Assembly: GCA_004028795.1 (NCBI GenBank)
Contig: SAIW01000007.1
Coordinates: 424,430 to 488,429 of the forward strand
DNA length: 64,000 nucleotides
DNA from: Chitinophagaceae bacterium
GTDB lineage: Bacteria > Bacteroidota > Bacteroidia > Chitinophagales > Chitinophagaceae
Reading direction: 5' to 3'
The notes beneath the pieces were generated by a model, which saw only the letters and a program-made list of their open reading frames with translations, did not search any database and was not told where the DNA came from. Every line of letters begins with the position of its first letter. Within the stretch, counting starts at the first letter, position 1. This document shows positions 1 through 8,725 of the stretch, one piece after another. A program made the position numbers and the translations under genes.

Positions 1-95
1 CCCATTAAGTTAAGAAAAGAAGTATCAGTAATAAACTCCTGCAGTAATTTTCTTGCAATAGGTTCATCATCTATTATAAGGCAATTCAATTTCAA
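1..95 (-). CDS. LytTR-family response regulator, N-terminus only (cut by the window edge)
   Basis: Reading leftwards, the first residues are MKLNCLIIDDEPIARKLL, the beginning of a CheY-like receiver domain. The paired acidic residues (DD) that help bind magnesium are visible, but the phospho-acceptor aspartate lies outside the window. The likely start is a TTG at 95-93, which overlaps the TGA stop (94-92) of the sensor kinase, so the two genes are translationally coupled. The receiver start and the LytS-type partner indicate the LytR/AlgR class, but the DNA-binding LytTR domain itself is not visible, so that class is inferred from the neighbour. Confidence 0.8.
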   Translation of the reverse strand, partial: MKLNCLIIDDEPIARKLLQEFITDTSFLNLM

Positions 96-1120
96 TTTAC
101 TTTTAGTTTTAGTGTTACCCTATATGTGTTTCCGTTATCCTCTATATCTAAAAAATGGTTATCAGGATACAATAAAGATAATCGCCTTTTAATATTAGTT
201 ATACCGATACCCTTATATTCAAAACCGGCTTCTGTCTGTATTTCCTTACTGTTTACACAATTGAAATGAAGAAAATTATCCTGTAAACTAAAAGCGATAT
301 CAATAAAATTCCTCTCATCAGTATTACTGCTTACATATTTAAATGCATTTTCAATAAAAGAAATAAAAAGTAATGGATGGATAGTGAAATGCTTTACAGT
401 TGTGTCAATATGCAGGTTTACTTCAAGGGTTTCGCTTTTTCTTGCTTTTTGTAATGCTACATAATTTGTTATATAGCTCATTTCTTTTTCAATACTTACT
501 TTTTCATTACTGCAATCATATAATTGATAACGAAGCATATCAGAAAAAGTAAGCAACATGTTTCTGGCAAGATTATTCTGTTTGTCTATACTTCCATAAA
601 TCAGGTTAAGAGAATTAAATAAAAAATGAGGATTTAATTGAGCATTTAAAAAATCGAGTTCTGCTCTTTCTTTTTCTTTTTGCATGAGCTCAAATTTCTC
701 CTGCATGCGAAGTCGGTCGAACATTAATTTGCAGGAAACTATAAGTATTGACCAGATAAAAATATTAATGATAGAGTTTGAGAATAATTCGCTAAAGCCG
801 GGTTGTATTTGGTAGGGAAGAAAATAATGTTTGTTTAAATACGATGCCAGCGGAACTCTTAATAATGCTGTGACAACTATTCCGGAGATAAACAATGTTA
901 TTGCCTGAACATATTTTTTATTATTAAAAAATTGAGGAATGGTATAAAGAACAGTAACATAATAATTAGCTGAAACAAAAATTAAATAACAAAATTCTAT
1001 TGTAGCAGTTTTGGTTACTGCAAATGTTCTTCTCTGAAAAACCATTACCCAAAAAGAGTATAAGAGCAGCCATGAAAAAACTTTAAGAATTATTTTCTTT
1101 CTTTTTAAAAAACGATTCAT
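92..1120 (-). CDS. LytS/YehU-type sensor histidine kinase
   Basis: Inner-membrane sensor kinase of 342 aa. The first about 135 residues hold four hydrophobic membrane segments. A short linker follows, then the His_kinase domain with the motif QLNPHFLFNSLN near residue 162, whose His is the phosphorylation site. The C-terminal third is a divergent ATPase with an N-box-like FIENAFKYV and a glycine motif GIGITNIKRRL. This architecture (few-TM sensor, no separate HisKA) is typical of Bacteroidota LytS-like kinases. It is followed without a gap by the response regulator at 1-95. The signal sensed cannot be told from the sequence. Confidence 0.92.
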   Translation of the reverse strand: MNRFLKRKKIILKVFSWLLLYSFWVMVFQRRTFAVTKTATIEFCYLIFVSANYYVTVLYTIPQFFNNKKYVQAITLFISGIVVTALLRVPLASYLNKHYFLPYQIQPGFSELFSNSIINIFIWSILIVSCKLMFDRLRMQEKFELMQKEKERAELDFLNAQLNPHFLFNSLNLIYGSIDKQNNLARNMLLTFSDMLRYQLYDCSNEKVSIEKEMSYITNYVALQKARKSETLEVNLHIDTTVKHFTIHPLLFISFIENAFKYVSSNTDERNFIDIAFSLQDNFLHFNCVNSKEIQTEAGFEYKGIGITNIKRRLSLLYPDNHFLDIEDNGNTYRVTLKLKVN

Positions 1121-1240
1121 AAGAAAATGAAGTTACTATGCCCTTAATTTCTTTTTTAAGCTTTTACATGAACTATTAAAAAAACTTGATTAGCAGATTT
1201 CTTTCGTTAATCAAGAAATACCAATAGGTAATGTAAAATG

Positions 1241-1272
1241 TTTGCCTGTGGTATTATTCACTTATTCTTTTG
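1241..1272 (+). promoter_or_regulatory. Possible promoter for the DoxX gene
   Basis: TTTG at 1241-1244 and TATTCTTTTG at 1263-1272 are separated by 18 bases and resemble the Bacteroidota -33/-7 pair (TTTG and TAnnTTTG), although the -7 element has one extra base. The start codon follows 30 bases later. This is pattern matching only. Confidence 0.3.
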
Positions 1273-1301
1273 TGTTTTATTAAAACATTAAAAATTATAA
1301 A

Positions 1302-1778
1302 ATGAAAAGAACAATTCAATGGTTTTGCAATCCTCCTGTTACCAATCAATCCAGCATTTTAATTCTTAGGCTAATGGCAGGTGGGGTATTTTTTTGGGAA
1401 GGAATATTGAAATTTGTTTATATAAACCAAGGGTTGGGGAGGTTTACTAAACTTGGTTTTCCTATGCCGGAATTAACAGCAAATTTTGTTGCAACTACTG
1501 AAATTATCGGCGGTTTATTTTTGCTGTTTGGGTTATTTACCAGAATTACTGCATTCTACTTTATTGTAGAAATGATAATTGCCATTCTTTCCACAAAAAT
1601 TTCTCTTTATTTAGGCAACAGCCCGCTGCCATTGCCTCCTGCACCTCCTAAAATTGGCATTTGGGCTGTATTACATGAAATTCGTTCAGATTATGCTCAA
1701 TCATTAACCTGCTTATTTCTTTTAATTGAAGGTGCAGGTAAAAAGTCTCTTGATGCATTATTGCAAAAACAGAAATAA
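1302..1778 (+). CDS. DoxX family membrane protein
   Basis: Membrane protein of 158 aa with four hydrophobic segments. The first has the DoxX-like run ILILRLMAGGVFFWEGILKF, and the second has TEIIGGLFLLFGLFTRI. Family members are small quinone-linked or redox-associated inner-membrane proteins, and the exact role of this one is not deducible. The gene stands alone, with a hairpin terminator about 20 bases after the stop. The divergent kinase upstream does not suggest a shared function. Confidence 0.85.
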   Translation: MKRTIQWFCNPPVTNQSSILILRLMAGGVFFWEGILKFVYINQGLGRFTKLGFPMPELTANFVATTEIIGGLFLLFGLFTRITAFYFIVEMIIAILSTKISLYLGNSPLPLPPAPPKIGIWAVLHEIRSDYAQSLTCLFLLIEGAGKKSLDALLQKQK

Positions 1779-1797
1779 TATGTTTGTTACTTTATTG

Positions 1798-1834
1798 AAA
1801 TTTCAGTTTGATAAAAACTGAAATTTTTGTTTTG
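1798..1834 (+). terminator. Rho-independent terminator after the DoxX gene
   Basis: A perfect 12-bp stem (1798-1809 with 1815-1826) with a 5-base loop is followed by a T-rich run. It lies between the DoxX gene and bshB1, so the two genes are probably separate transcripts. Confidence 0.7.
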
Positions 1835-1835
1835 T

Positions 1836-1843
1836 TAAGTTTG
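1836..1843 (+). promoter_or_regulatory. Possible -7 promoter element of bshB1
   Basis: TAAGTTTG is an exact match to the Bacteroidota -7 consensus TAnnTTTG and sits 17 bases before the bshB1 start, which would give a very short leader. A TTTG suitable as a -33 element is not well spaced: TTTG at 1807-1810 is somewhat too far upstream. Confidence 0.3.
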
Positions 1844-1860
1844 TAAATAAATAGCAACAA

Positions 1861-2592
1861 ATGAAATTAGATATATTGGCTTTTGGTGTTCATCCGGATG
1901 ATATTGAATTAGGTTGTGCAGGAACAATTATAGCAGCCATAGCGGAAGGAAAAAAGGTTGGCATTATAGATTTAACACAAGGTGAATTAGGAACAAGAGG
2001 CACTATTGAAACACGCAAAAAAGAAGCAACAGATGCTGCTGAAGTAATGGGTGTTTTAGTGCGTGAAAATTTAGCAATGACTGATGGTTTTTTTCAAAAT
2101 GATGAAGCCCATCAGCGAAAAGTAATTCAGGCAATAAGAAAATACCAGCCCGAAATAGTTTTATGCAATGCTCCTGAAGACCGCCACCCCGATCATGGAA
2201 GAAGTGCTAAGTTGGTAAGTGATGCTGCTTTTCTTTCGGGGTTACGAAAAATAGAAACAGTTGATGATAATGGCAACCAGCAACAGAAGTGGAGACCTAA
2301 TTATGTTTTTCATTATATACAGGATAGGTTTATTCAACCCTCATTTGTTATAGATATTTCAAAGTACATACATAAGAAAATTGAAGCTGTGCTTTGTTAT
2401 ACAACCCAATTTAATACACCTCTTGATAATGAACCGCAAACCTATATTTCCTCTCCGCAATTTTTAGAGTCTGTAAAAGCAAGGGCATTAATGTTGGGTA
2501 AAAGAATTGGTGTTGAATATGCAGAAGGATTTATCTCAGAAAAAGTGCTGGGAATAAAGTCTTTCGATTCAATTATACAAAACGAAACATAA
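1861..2592 (+). CDS. bshB1: Bacillithiol biosynthesis deacetylase BshB1
   Basis: Zinc-dependent N-deacetylase of 243 aa (PIG-L/LmbE fold) that removes the acetyl group from GlcNAc-malate, the second step of bacillithiol synthesis. The metal-binding motif HPDD is at residues 11-14, in the family-typical start MKLDILAFGVHPDD, and a second histidine motif HPDHG is near residue 111. Length and C-terminus fit the family. A bacilliredoxin-type YtxJ gene at 24389-24727 supports the use of bacillithiol in this cell. A decayed copy of the last about 90 bases of this gene lies at 3300-3392. Confidence 0.95.
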   Translation: MKLDILAFGVHPDDIELGCAGTIIAAIAEGKKVGIIDLTQGELGTRGTIETRKKEATDAAEVMGVLVRENLAMTDGFFQNDEAHQRKVIQAIRKYQPEIVLCNAPEDRHPDHGRSAKLVSDAAFLSGLRKIETVDDNGNQQQKWRPNYVFHYIQDRFIQPSFVIDISKYIHKKIEAVLCYTTQFNTPLDNEPQTYISSPQFLESVKARALMLGKRIGVEYAEGFISEKVLGIKSFDSIIQNET

Positions 2593-2593
2593 G

Positions 2594-3034
2594 TTATCCT
2601 GTTATTGTTAATGTATTGCCCGAAATGGTTATATTGTATTGCTTTAATGCAGTTGTAGCGGGCCCATTTATTACATTGCCTGTATTAGAAAAACGACTTC
2701 CATGATTTGGGCATAAAAAATTTCCGGCACTGGTATCATAATTAATAGATGTACCTTGATGCGTACATGCAACCTGCACAGCAGTAAATGATGATACGCT
2801 GTTACCTGTTGCCAATCTAACCACAATAACGCCGCTGTTTACAACTGAAGAACCAACAGAAGTCAAATTGTTTGTCAAATCAATCATAAAGTTTACACCA
2901 CTTGTACCGCCGGGGACGGTGCTTGGGTTAGTGCTTCCGCCACTATCTCCCTTGCTACAGGATTGAAATATGCAGGCTGCACATGCTGCCACAATGGGTG
3001 AACTTAGATTACCTAAGAATTTTCGTCTGTCCAT
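2594..3034 (-). CDS. Rieske [2Fe-2S] lipoprotein
   Basis: Exported 146-aa protein with an N-terminal MDRRKFLGNL (Tat-like RRKFL) followed by a hydrophobic stretch and a lipobox ending in Cys near residue 26. After a Gly/Ser-rich linker comes one Rieske domain, with CTH and CPNHG separated by 15 residues, which is the correct spacing for a 2Fe-2S cluster with Cys2His2 ligands. It is convergent with bshB1, with stop codons one base apart. It is not part of a bc1/ACIII operon here, so it is likely a stand-alone electron-transfer or ubiquinol-type Rieske protein. The partner is unknown. Confidence 0.88.
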   Translation of the reverse strand: MDRRKFLGNLSSPIVAACAACIFQSCSKGDSGGSTNPSTVPGGTSGVNFMIDLTNNLTSVGSSVVNSGVIVVRLATGNSVSSFTAVQVACTHQGTSINYDTSAGNFLCPNHGSRFSNTGNVINGPATTALKQYNITISGNTLTITG

Positions 3035-3788
3035 ATTTTATGTTTTTGTTTATTTATAATAGTAGAGTATTGGGAATAAAAATGATTAATACTTATTGAA
3101 AAACTGCTTTAATTATACATATTGAATGTAATTAGAAAAATTTAAAGGTTCGAAGTATTCATTTTATTATTAAATACGAAAACTGCTTTTATCAGGTTGC
3201 TTTAAGAGGCAATATTTTAAAAACTAAATACTATCTCATTGAAATTATTTAAAACTATTTAAACCCTAATAAACTTAAATTTTTGCTTAAAGTATTTGTA
3301 AAGAATTGGTGTTAAAAAATTCGGGAGGATTTACCTCGGCAAAAGTAATTGGATAAAGTCTTTCGATTCAATTATACAAAATTAAACATAATAAAAATAA
3401 ATAACTTTTTTACAAAAGTTATTTATTGCGATATTGGATTTAAAACAGGGATATGGTTATTGTATTTTTAAATTAGAACTGTTATGTTACAGAATATTGT
3501 AATAAAATAATGACAATCAAGAGAATGATTTTATGAAGCAGTTTTATTTAGTAAGCTCATTATTATATACGAAAATTGAACGTAGATGGTTGCCCATAAT
3601 TAAAAATCTGCAACAATCGAATTAAAGAAACTGCCTCAAATTTTGGTAACAGGATATTGGACTGAACGGGGTTTGGATGTTTAACAAATTAGTCACAGGG
3701 TTAGTGCAGAAGCAGTTTCTTATTAAAATTAAAAATTGCCATTTAATAATGTGTACTATATACATTAAGTCTTTGTTATTAATTTGTT
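3035..3788. other. Gene-poor intergenic region
   Basis: AT-rich DNA between the Rieske gene start and the terminator of the barrel gene. Besides the bshB1 remnant it holds a strong hairpin at 3396-3427 (14-bp stem around a TTAC loop), which could be the remnant terminator that once followed the duplicated bshB1. No convincing coding region is visible. The short open frames here have no start context or recognisable protein sequence. Confidence 0.6.
3300..3392 (+). pseudogene. Decayed duplicate of the 3' end of bshB1
   Basis: This stretch aligns base by base with the last about 90 bases of bshB1 (2502-2592). Both begin AAGAATTGGTGTT, share GGATTTA and CTCNG-CAAAAGT pieces, and are identical over TAAAGTCTTTCGATTCAATT and on to ATACAAAA, both then ending in an AAACATAA. 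The copy has substitutions and small indels that break the reading frame, so only the footprint of a duplication remains. It lies 700 bases downstream of the intact gene, beyond the Rieske gene. Confidence 0.8.
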
Positions 3789-3819
3789 TAAAAAAGAGCT
3801 GTCTGGAAAGGCAGCTCTT
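3789..3819 (-). terminator. Terminator of the anti-sigma/barrel gene
   Basis: The stem AAGAGCTG/CAGCTCTT with a short loop is followed, on the minus strand, by a T-run (seen as AAAAA at 3791-3795). It lies 40 bases past the stop of the gene at 3858-5210. Confidence 0.65.
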
Positions 3820-3857
3820 ACACAAATCCAACACAAACGCACTACGATTGAGGGTTA

Positions 3858-5210
3858 TTACTTTTTATTGAATGTAAAACGTCCGTTTAGTTGTACGCCC
3901 AATGATGATAATTTTACTGAACCTTGACCGATGCCTGTTAAAGGAATTTTATAATAGGGCTCAATTCCTATATGTAATTGTTTACTAATTTGTTTTTCAA
4001 AACCTACCGAGAGGTTTAACATAGAAAACAGATTGGCATTTTGATTACTTATTGACCAGGGATGATAATATGTTTGCCCTGAGGTAGGATAATATGCTTC
4101 GGAATTATAATCTTCGGTCTTCATTATTACAGAAGAAACACCGGCAGCGACGTACCAATTTGTTTTTGGCTTAATGCTGAAATTATATCTGGTTGTAACA
4201 GGAATATCAAATACATAACAATCAGCGTCAATACCAACAATATAATTGTAATAAGCAGGTGGTGTTGTTTTACTAAAATCGTAATCAGTTCTTTGAGCAG
4301 TATAAATTTTTCTGGCAGCATAAAAACCTGTACCTATAATCCATCTTTTGTTAAGCTGATAGTTGATACCAACACCGTAAGCAAAAGTGGCTTTTTCAAA
4401 TTCACTTAATCTTATAAAACTGCCATCTAATGCCATAGAAGCACTTACTGACCATTTACTTAAGGCTTTATTTTTTTCTTTTGTTTTTGTTGATGAAATT
4501 GAAGTTGTTGTTTGTGCTATATCATTCTTCTTTACAGTAGTTATTGCAGTTTCAACTGTATCTTTTATCTGTGCTGCATCAATTGTTTTAATATTTGATG
4601 ATTGAGTTTTCTTAGTATCAGTTACTGCAACAGAATTGGTATTTACTGTAAAAGAATTATCAGTTATTGGTTGTTGTTTATTTTTTATATCAACTGCATT
4701 ATCATTGTTAGGCTGAACAGCATTTTGTTTCTGTTTTTTAAGAACACTTAATTTATTATTTGTAATGATATTAGTATTTGAACCGATAATAGGTGCAACT
4801 GTATTATTATCTTTATCAGTTATGGTTTTGTTAGTTATCTGTTGAGTTGAATTATCTTGAATAGAGGCTGTACTGTTACTGCCTGATTTTTCTTTAATTA
4901 TATTTTGTTTATCCTCAGGGCTAGCTATTACAGATTGATTGCCGTTATTACTATGCTCCTTTTGTTGCTGAGCAACAGCAATACCTTCTGTAATTGTATC
5001 TGATTTATTGTTCAGTAAGTAATATCCAATACTGCTAACGATAGCAAGAGGCAATAACCACCATAAAATGGCAAAGCGGCGTTTCTTTTTACCAAACTCT
5101 TTATCAAGCATGGTATTCATTTTTTCCCATGCTGCTTCATTAAAAGCCGGATTATTGGCTTCGGAAGCATTCCTTAATAAATGGTCAATATGTTCAAAAT
5201 TCTCACTCAT
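3858..5210 (-). CDS. Anti-sigma-like membrane protein with a C-terminal porin-type beta-barrel domain
   Basis: 450 aa. Residues 1-45 are cytoplasmic (MSENFEHIDHLLRNASEAN) and resemble the start of Bacteroidota anti-sigma factors. One membrane helix (ILWWLLPLAIVSSIGYYLL) follows, then a long low-complexity Asn/Thr/Gln-rich linker (about 75-250). The C-terminal 200 residues have the alternating pattern of an outer membrane beta-barrel (OMP_b-brl) and end in RFTFNKK. The gene starts three bases after the stop of the ECF sigma gene, so the pair is one operon. I infer that the N-terminus holds the sigma factor and the periplasmic part senses an envelope signal. Joining an inner-membrane anchor to a barrel-like domain is a recurring but poorly understood Bacteroidota design. 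Confidence 0.7.
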   Translation of the reverse strand: MSENFEHIDHLLRNASEANNPAFNEAAWEKMNTMLDKEFGKKKRRFAILWWLLPLAIVSSIGYYLLNNKSDTITEGIAVAQQQKEHSNNGNQSVIASPEDKQNIIKEKSGSNSTASIQDNSTQQITNKTITDKDNNTVAPIIGSNTNIITNNKLSVLKKQKQNAVQPNNDNAVDIKNKQQPITDNSFTVNTNSVAVTDTKKTQSSNIKTIDAAQIKDTVETAITTVKKNDIAQTTTSISSTKTKEKNKALSKWSVSASMALDGSFIRLSEFEKATFAYGVGINYQLNKRWIIGTGFYAARKIYTAQRTDYDFSKTTPPAYYNYIVGIDADCYVFDIPVTTRYNFSIKPKTNWYVAAGVSSVIMKTEDYNSEAYYPTSGQTYYHPWSISNQNANLFSMLNLSVGFEKQISKQLHIGIEPYYKIPLTGIGQGSVKLSSLGVQLNGRFTFNKK

Positions 5211-5213
5211 AGG

Positions 5214-5783
5214 CTATACTGCTAAGCTGTTTCTTTTTTCTAACATTTTTTGTAGGTTCATGCGGGCCTTGGCAAGGTTTGATTTTGATGTTCCGTTCGA
5301 AATACCTAATTGTCCGGCAATTTCATCATGGCTTAGTCCATCTATTACATATAAATTAAAAACGGTTCTGTAAGCAGGAGATAACTGTTGTACTAACTCC
5401 AGAATCTCATCGTAAGACAGTTTATCTACAGAAGTTTCACCTTTATAAGCAACATTACTGGCAGCATCTTCATGTCCGGCAATCTGCAATTGATTCTTAT
5501 TGTATTTACGATAATAATCAATAGCTGTATTGATCATAATCCGCTTCATCCAACCTTTTAATGATATTTCTTCGTTTTCAAACACTGGTTTAAAATTGTA
5601 GAGTTCTTTAAACACTTTCAGGAAACCATCATTTACCATTTCAACAGCATCATCCTGGCTATTGGTATATCGCATACAAATGGCGGCGGCAAAACTATAA
5701 TAACGGGTATAAAAAGCTTTCTGGCTTTGTCTGTTCAGGCTTATACAGCCCCTGATAATGATATGTAATTCCTCATTAATCAA
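5214..5783 (-). CDS. RNA polymerase ECF sigma factor
   Basis: 189 aa, with sigma-70 region 2 at about residues 22-95 (RYTNSQDDAVEMVNDGFLKVF, GWMKRIMINTAIDYYRK) and region 4 at about 125-180 (LSPAYRTVFNLYVIDGLSHDEIAGQLGIS, a helix-turn-helix that reads the -35 element). Regions 1 and 3 are absent, as in ECF sigma factors. It is cotranscribed with the downstream membrane protein, its likely anti-sigma factor. The regulon is unknown. Confidence 0.92.
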   Translation of the reverse strand: MINEELHIIIRGCISLNRQSQKAFYTRYYSFAAAICMRYTNSQDDAVEMVNDGFLKVFKELYNFKPVFENEEISLKGWMKRIMINTAIDYYRKYNKNQLQIAGHEDAASNVAYKGETSVDKLSYDEILELVQQLSPAYRTVFNLYVIDGLSHDEIAGQLGISNGTSKSNLAKARMNLQKMLEKRNSLAV

Positions 5784-5849
5784 ATGCGGAGGGCAGAATT
5801 GTAATAATCTATTCGTTCAACACCTATTATTGGTTGCCTAACGCATAAA

Positions 5850-6449
5850 TTATTTTACACTTGCCTGTTTAGCAACAATAAAAGTTATTAAATCGTTCAG
5901 TTGAATGCCTGCTCTTTGGCAGGCATCATTAATGTCATCTCTTGAAACATTGGCTGCGAATGATTTTTCTTTTAATCTTTTGTTTACCCCTTTTACATCC
6001 ATGCCATCATATCCTCCTGGCCTCATTAATGAATAAGCATGAATTAAACCGGATAACTCATCGAAAGCATACAACATTTTATCCATTTCGGTTTCGGGTT
6101 CTACACCAAAATGTGTGTGACCATGACTTGCAATGGCTCTGATGATTTCAGGGTCAATATTGCTGGTTTCTAATTCTTCAATTATTTTTTTGCAATGCTG
6201 CTCGGGCCATTGGTCCCAATCTGCATCGTGCAGTAAACCTGCCATTTCCCATTTCCATTGTGTGGCTTCATCGGCGTTTAATTTTTCGGCAGCCCAGCAT
6301 TTCATTAAATGGGCTACCTGCTTCATGTGTAATTGAAGCTTAGGATTTAAAACCCAACTATTAAATAATTCAAACGCTTGCTCTTTACTTAAAACATTGC
6401 CTGCATTGGCAGGATTACCGAAATGGGTTCTTCCTAAGTGTAACGACAT
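5850..6449 (-). CDS. HD-domain metal-dependent phosphohydrolase (HDIG type)
   Basis: 199 aa. Residues about 35-130 form an HD domain: an N-terminal His in LHMKQVAHLM, the catalytic pair in GLLHDADWDQWP, then AIASHGHTH. Family members hydrolyse phosphate esters of nucleotides or similar substrates, and the substrate of this one is unknown. The first 20 residues (MSLHLGRTHFGNPANAG) precede the fold. The gene is divergent from pepP, with a dispersed repeat in the shared 119-base gap. Confidence 0.8.
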   Translation of the reverse strand: MSLHLGRTHFGNPANAGNVLSKEQAFELFNSWVLNPKLQLHMKQVAHLMKCWAAEKLNADEATQWKWEMAGLLHDADWDQWPEQHCKKIIEELETSNIDPEIIRAIASHGHTHFGVEPETEMDKMLYAFDELSGLIHAYSLMRPGGYDGMDVKGVNKRLKEKSFAANVSRDDINDACQRAGIQLNDLITFIVAKQASVK

Positions 6450-6477
6450 ATTGATTGTTTATTTGCTGAATAGAATT

Positions 6478-6517
6478 ACAGAACGTACAAGTGTGCGACG
6501 CAACGGCAGCTTAATAG
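6478..6517 (+). repeat. Dispersed 40-base element, copy A, upstream of pepP
   Basis: ACAGAACGTACAAGTGTGCG begins the element, followed by ACGCAAC and CTTAATAG. The same element recurs at 19580, 22875 (minus strand) and 27141. The core GTGCGACGCAAC is about 73 bases before the pepP start and points towards it. Confidence 0.8.
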
Positions 6518-6568
6518 TAGCAATCAGTTGGGTACAAAACTTTATCTTGCACACCTCAAATATAATAC

Positions 6569-7858
6569 ATGAAATATTTGCCATTAAACGCCAACATTTT
6601 TATTAATAACCGTAAGCGTTTTATAAAAGCCATGCAGCCCAACAGCATAGCCATTTTTACCAGTAACGATGAATGGCCGATGAACGGTGATGCCTTGCAT
6701 AAGTTTAAACAAAACAGCGATTTGTTTTGGTTGAGTGGCATTGAACAGGAAGACAGTATGGTGATTTTATTTCCTGATAACCCGGATAAAAAATTTCGCG
6801 AAGTATTGGTATTGGTAAGGCCTAATGAATTGAAAGAAAAATGGGATGGGAAAAGATTGAGAGCTGATGAAGCAAAAGCTATCAGTGGTTTTGAAACCGT
6901 TATCTGGTTAGATAGTGTAGATGCTTTGTTACAAACATGGATTCATTTAGCTGATAATATTTATTTAGATACCAATGAGAACGACAGAAAGGCAAGTGCC
7001 GTAAGAAGCAGAGATTACCGGTTTGTGGATGAAATGAAAAGCCGTTACCCGCTGCACAATTATTTGCGTGCAGCCAAGTTGATGAAAGAGCTAAGGGCTA
7101 TTAAAACCAAAGAAGAAATTGAAGTGGTACAGCAGGCTATTGATATTACAGAAGTTGCTTTCAGAAGATTATTGCAGTTTATAAAACCGGGTGTAACGGA
7201 ATATGAAATTGAAGCTGAAATTTATCATAGTTTTTTAAGTCAACGTGCTACAGGCCCGGCATATGGAAGTATTATTGCAAGCGGTGATAATGCAAGAACA
7301 TTACATTATGTGAGTAACAATGGTGTTTGTAATGATGGTGAATTAATATTAATGGATTTTGGTGCTGAGTATGGAAACTATTGTGCTGATTTAACCAGAA
7401 CAGTGCCTGTAAACGGTAAGTTTACCAAAAGGCAAAAAGAAGTATATAATGCCTGTTTGCATTTACATAATTATGCGAAGGGTTTATTAAAACCGGGAAT
7501 AACCATAGTTGATTATACAGATAAAGTAGGAGAGGAAGCCACCAAGCAATTTATAAAAATTGGTTTGTTAAATAAGAGTGATGTTAAGAATGAAGATGCT
7601 GAAAACAGAGCGTACAGAAAGTATTTGTATCATGGTATATCGCATCATTTAGGCATTGATGTGCATGATTTGGGAACCAGAACCGCACCCTTGCAGGCAG
7701 GTATGCTGTTAACCGTTGAGCCGGGCATTTATATTGAAGAAGAAAAGATGGGTGTAAGAATTGAAAACAATATTTGGATAACTAAAAGCGGTAATATTGA
7801 TTTGTTTAAAAATATTCCGATAACAGTTGAAGATATTGAACAATTGATGAGGAAATGA
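6569..7858 (+). CDS. pepP: Xaa-Pro aminopeptidase (M24B)
   Basis: 429-aa cytoplasmic dimetal aminopeptidase that removes an N-terminal residue before proline. The N-terminal AMP_N domain covers about residues 1-150. The pita-bread catalytic domain has the metal ligands in order: MDFGAEYGNYCADLTR (both Asp), YHGISHHLGIDVHD (His), TVEPGIYI (Glu) and GVRIENN (Glu). All five ligands are present, so it should be active. The ATG at 6569 gives the family-typical N-terminus and follows the dispersed element. Confidence 0.93.
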   Translation: MKYLPLNANIFINNRKRFIKAMQPNSIAIFTSNDEWPMNGDALHKFKQNSDLFWLSGIEQEDSMVILFPDNPDKKFREVLVLVRPNELKEKWDGKRLRADEAKAISGFETVIWLDSVDALLQTWIHLADNIYLDTNENDRKASAVRSRDYRFVDEMKSRYPLHNYLRAAKLMKELRAIKTKEEIEVVQQAIDITEVAFRRLLQFIKPGVTEYEIEAEIYHSFLSQRATGPAYGSIIASGDNARTLHYVSNNGVCNDGELILMDFGAEYGNYCADLTRTVPVNGKFTKRQKEVYNACLHLHNYAKGLLKPGITIVDYTDKVGEEATKQFIKIGLLNKSDVKNEDAENRAYRKYLYHGISHHLGIDVHDLGTRTAPLQAGMLLTVEPGIYIEEEKMGVRIENNIWITKSGNIDLFKNIPITVEDIEQLMRK

Positions 7859-7939
7859 TGACACTGATTCAATCGAATTATGCGAATTAAAAAAGTAATT
7901 AGTGTAATTCGAAATCATATTCGTGTAATAAAAAAATTA

Positions 7940-8722
7940 ATGAAACAGATTCCCAACATATTTACCCTGCTTAATTTATTTTTCGGTTGTTTGGCAATTG
8001 TTGTTATTCTTCAAACAGGACTAACAATTAATAATGATGCAAATGGAGAACAGATTGTTGAAATACCGCAAAAGATTTATTGGGCGAGTATTTTTATTGC
8101 TATTGCAGCAGTAATAGATTTCTTAGATGGTTTTGTAGCAAGGCTGTTAAAAGCTTCATCAGATATGGGTAAGCAATTAGATAGCCTGGCAGATGTGGTG
8201 AGTTTTGGAGTTGCTCCCGGAATGATTGCTTATGAATTTTTACGTGTTGCTTATGCACAGCAAACTAACGGCTTAGAAATTAATCAATTGTTATTAATGC
8301 CGGCATTTCTTCTTCCATGTGCGGGTGCATACAGGTTAGCAAGGTTTAATATTGATACAACACAATCAACAGGGTTTAAAGGCGTACCGATACCTGCTGC
8401 CGGTTTATTGATTGCCTCCTTCCCGTTAATGTATTGGTTTACAGATAAAGCCTGGTTGATAGTTTTATTAAGAAACAAATGGCTTTGGTATGCAGTTATT
8501 TTAAGTATCAGTTATTTAATGGTCTCCACTTTGCCAATGCTGGCTTTAAAGTTTAAAGAAGTAACTATAAAGAAATTAATGCCTTTTATAATTGTAGTGG
8601 TTGTTTCATCAATCAGTGTATTTGTTTTACAGTGGGTGGCAGTGCCGATAGGTTTTGTAACTTATGTAATTGTTTCATTGGTCTTCAATAAAAAATCAGT
8701 TACCTCAAATCAGAAATTATAA
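7940..8722 (+). CDS. pssA: CDP-diacylglycerol--serine O-phosphatidyltransferase
   Basis: Inner-membrane enzyme of 260 aa that makes phosphatidylserine, the precursor of phosphatidylethanolamine. The CDP-alcohol transferase motif D-G-x2-A-R-x8-G-x3-D-x3-D is complete (DGFVARLL, GKQLDSLAD, about residues 55-80). About eight hydrophobic helices are visible. The frame is open 20 codons upstream to an ATG at 7880, but that stretch is basic and unlike the family. MKQIPNIFTLLNLFFG from 7940 is the usual start, so I chose it. purS follows three bases after the stop. Confidence 0.92.
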   Translation: MKQIPNIFTLLNLFFGCLAIVVILQTGLTINNDANGEQIVEIPQKIYWASIFIAIAAVIDFLDGFVARLLKASSDMGKQLDSLADVVSFGVAPGMIAYEFLRVAYAQQTNGLEINQLLLMPAFLLPCAGAYRLARFNIDTTQSTGFKGVPIPAAGLLIASFPLMYWFTDKAWLIVLLRNKWLWYAVILSISYLMVSTLPMLALKFKEVTIKKLMPFIIVVVVSSISVFVLQWVAVPIGFVTYVIVSLVFNKKSVTSNQKL

Positions 8723-8725
8723 ATT

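Noticed and set aside
3622..3871. Short open frames on both strands in the spacer after the barrel gene
   Set aside because: No start context, no recognisable protein, and they run through a terminator hairpin.
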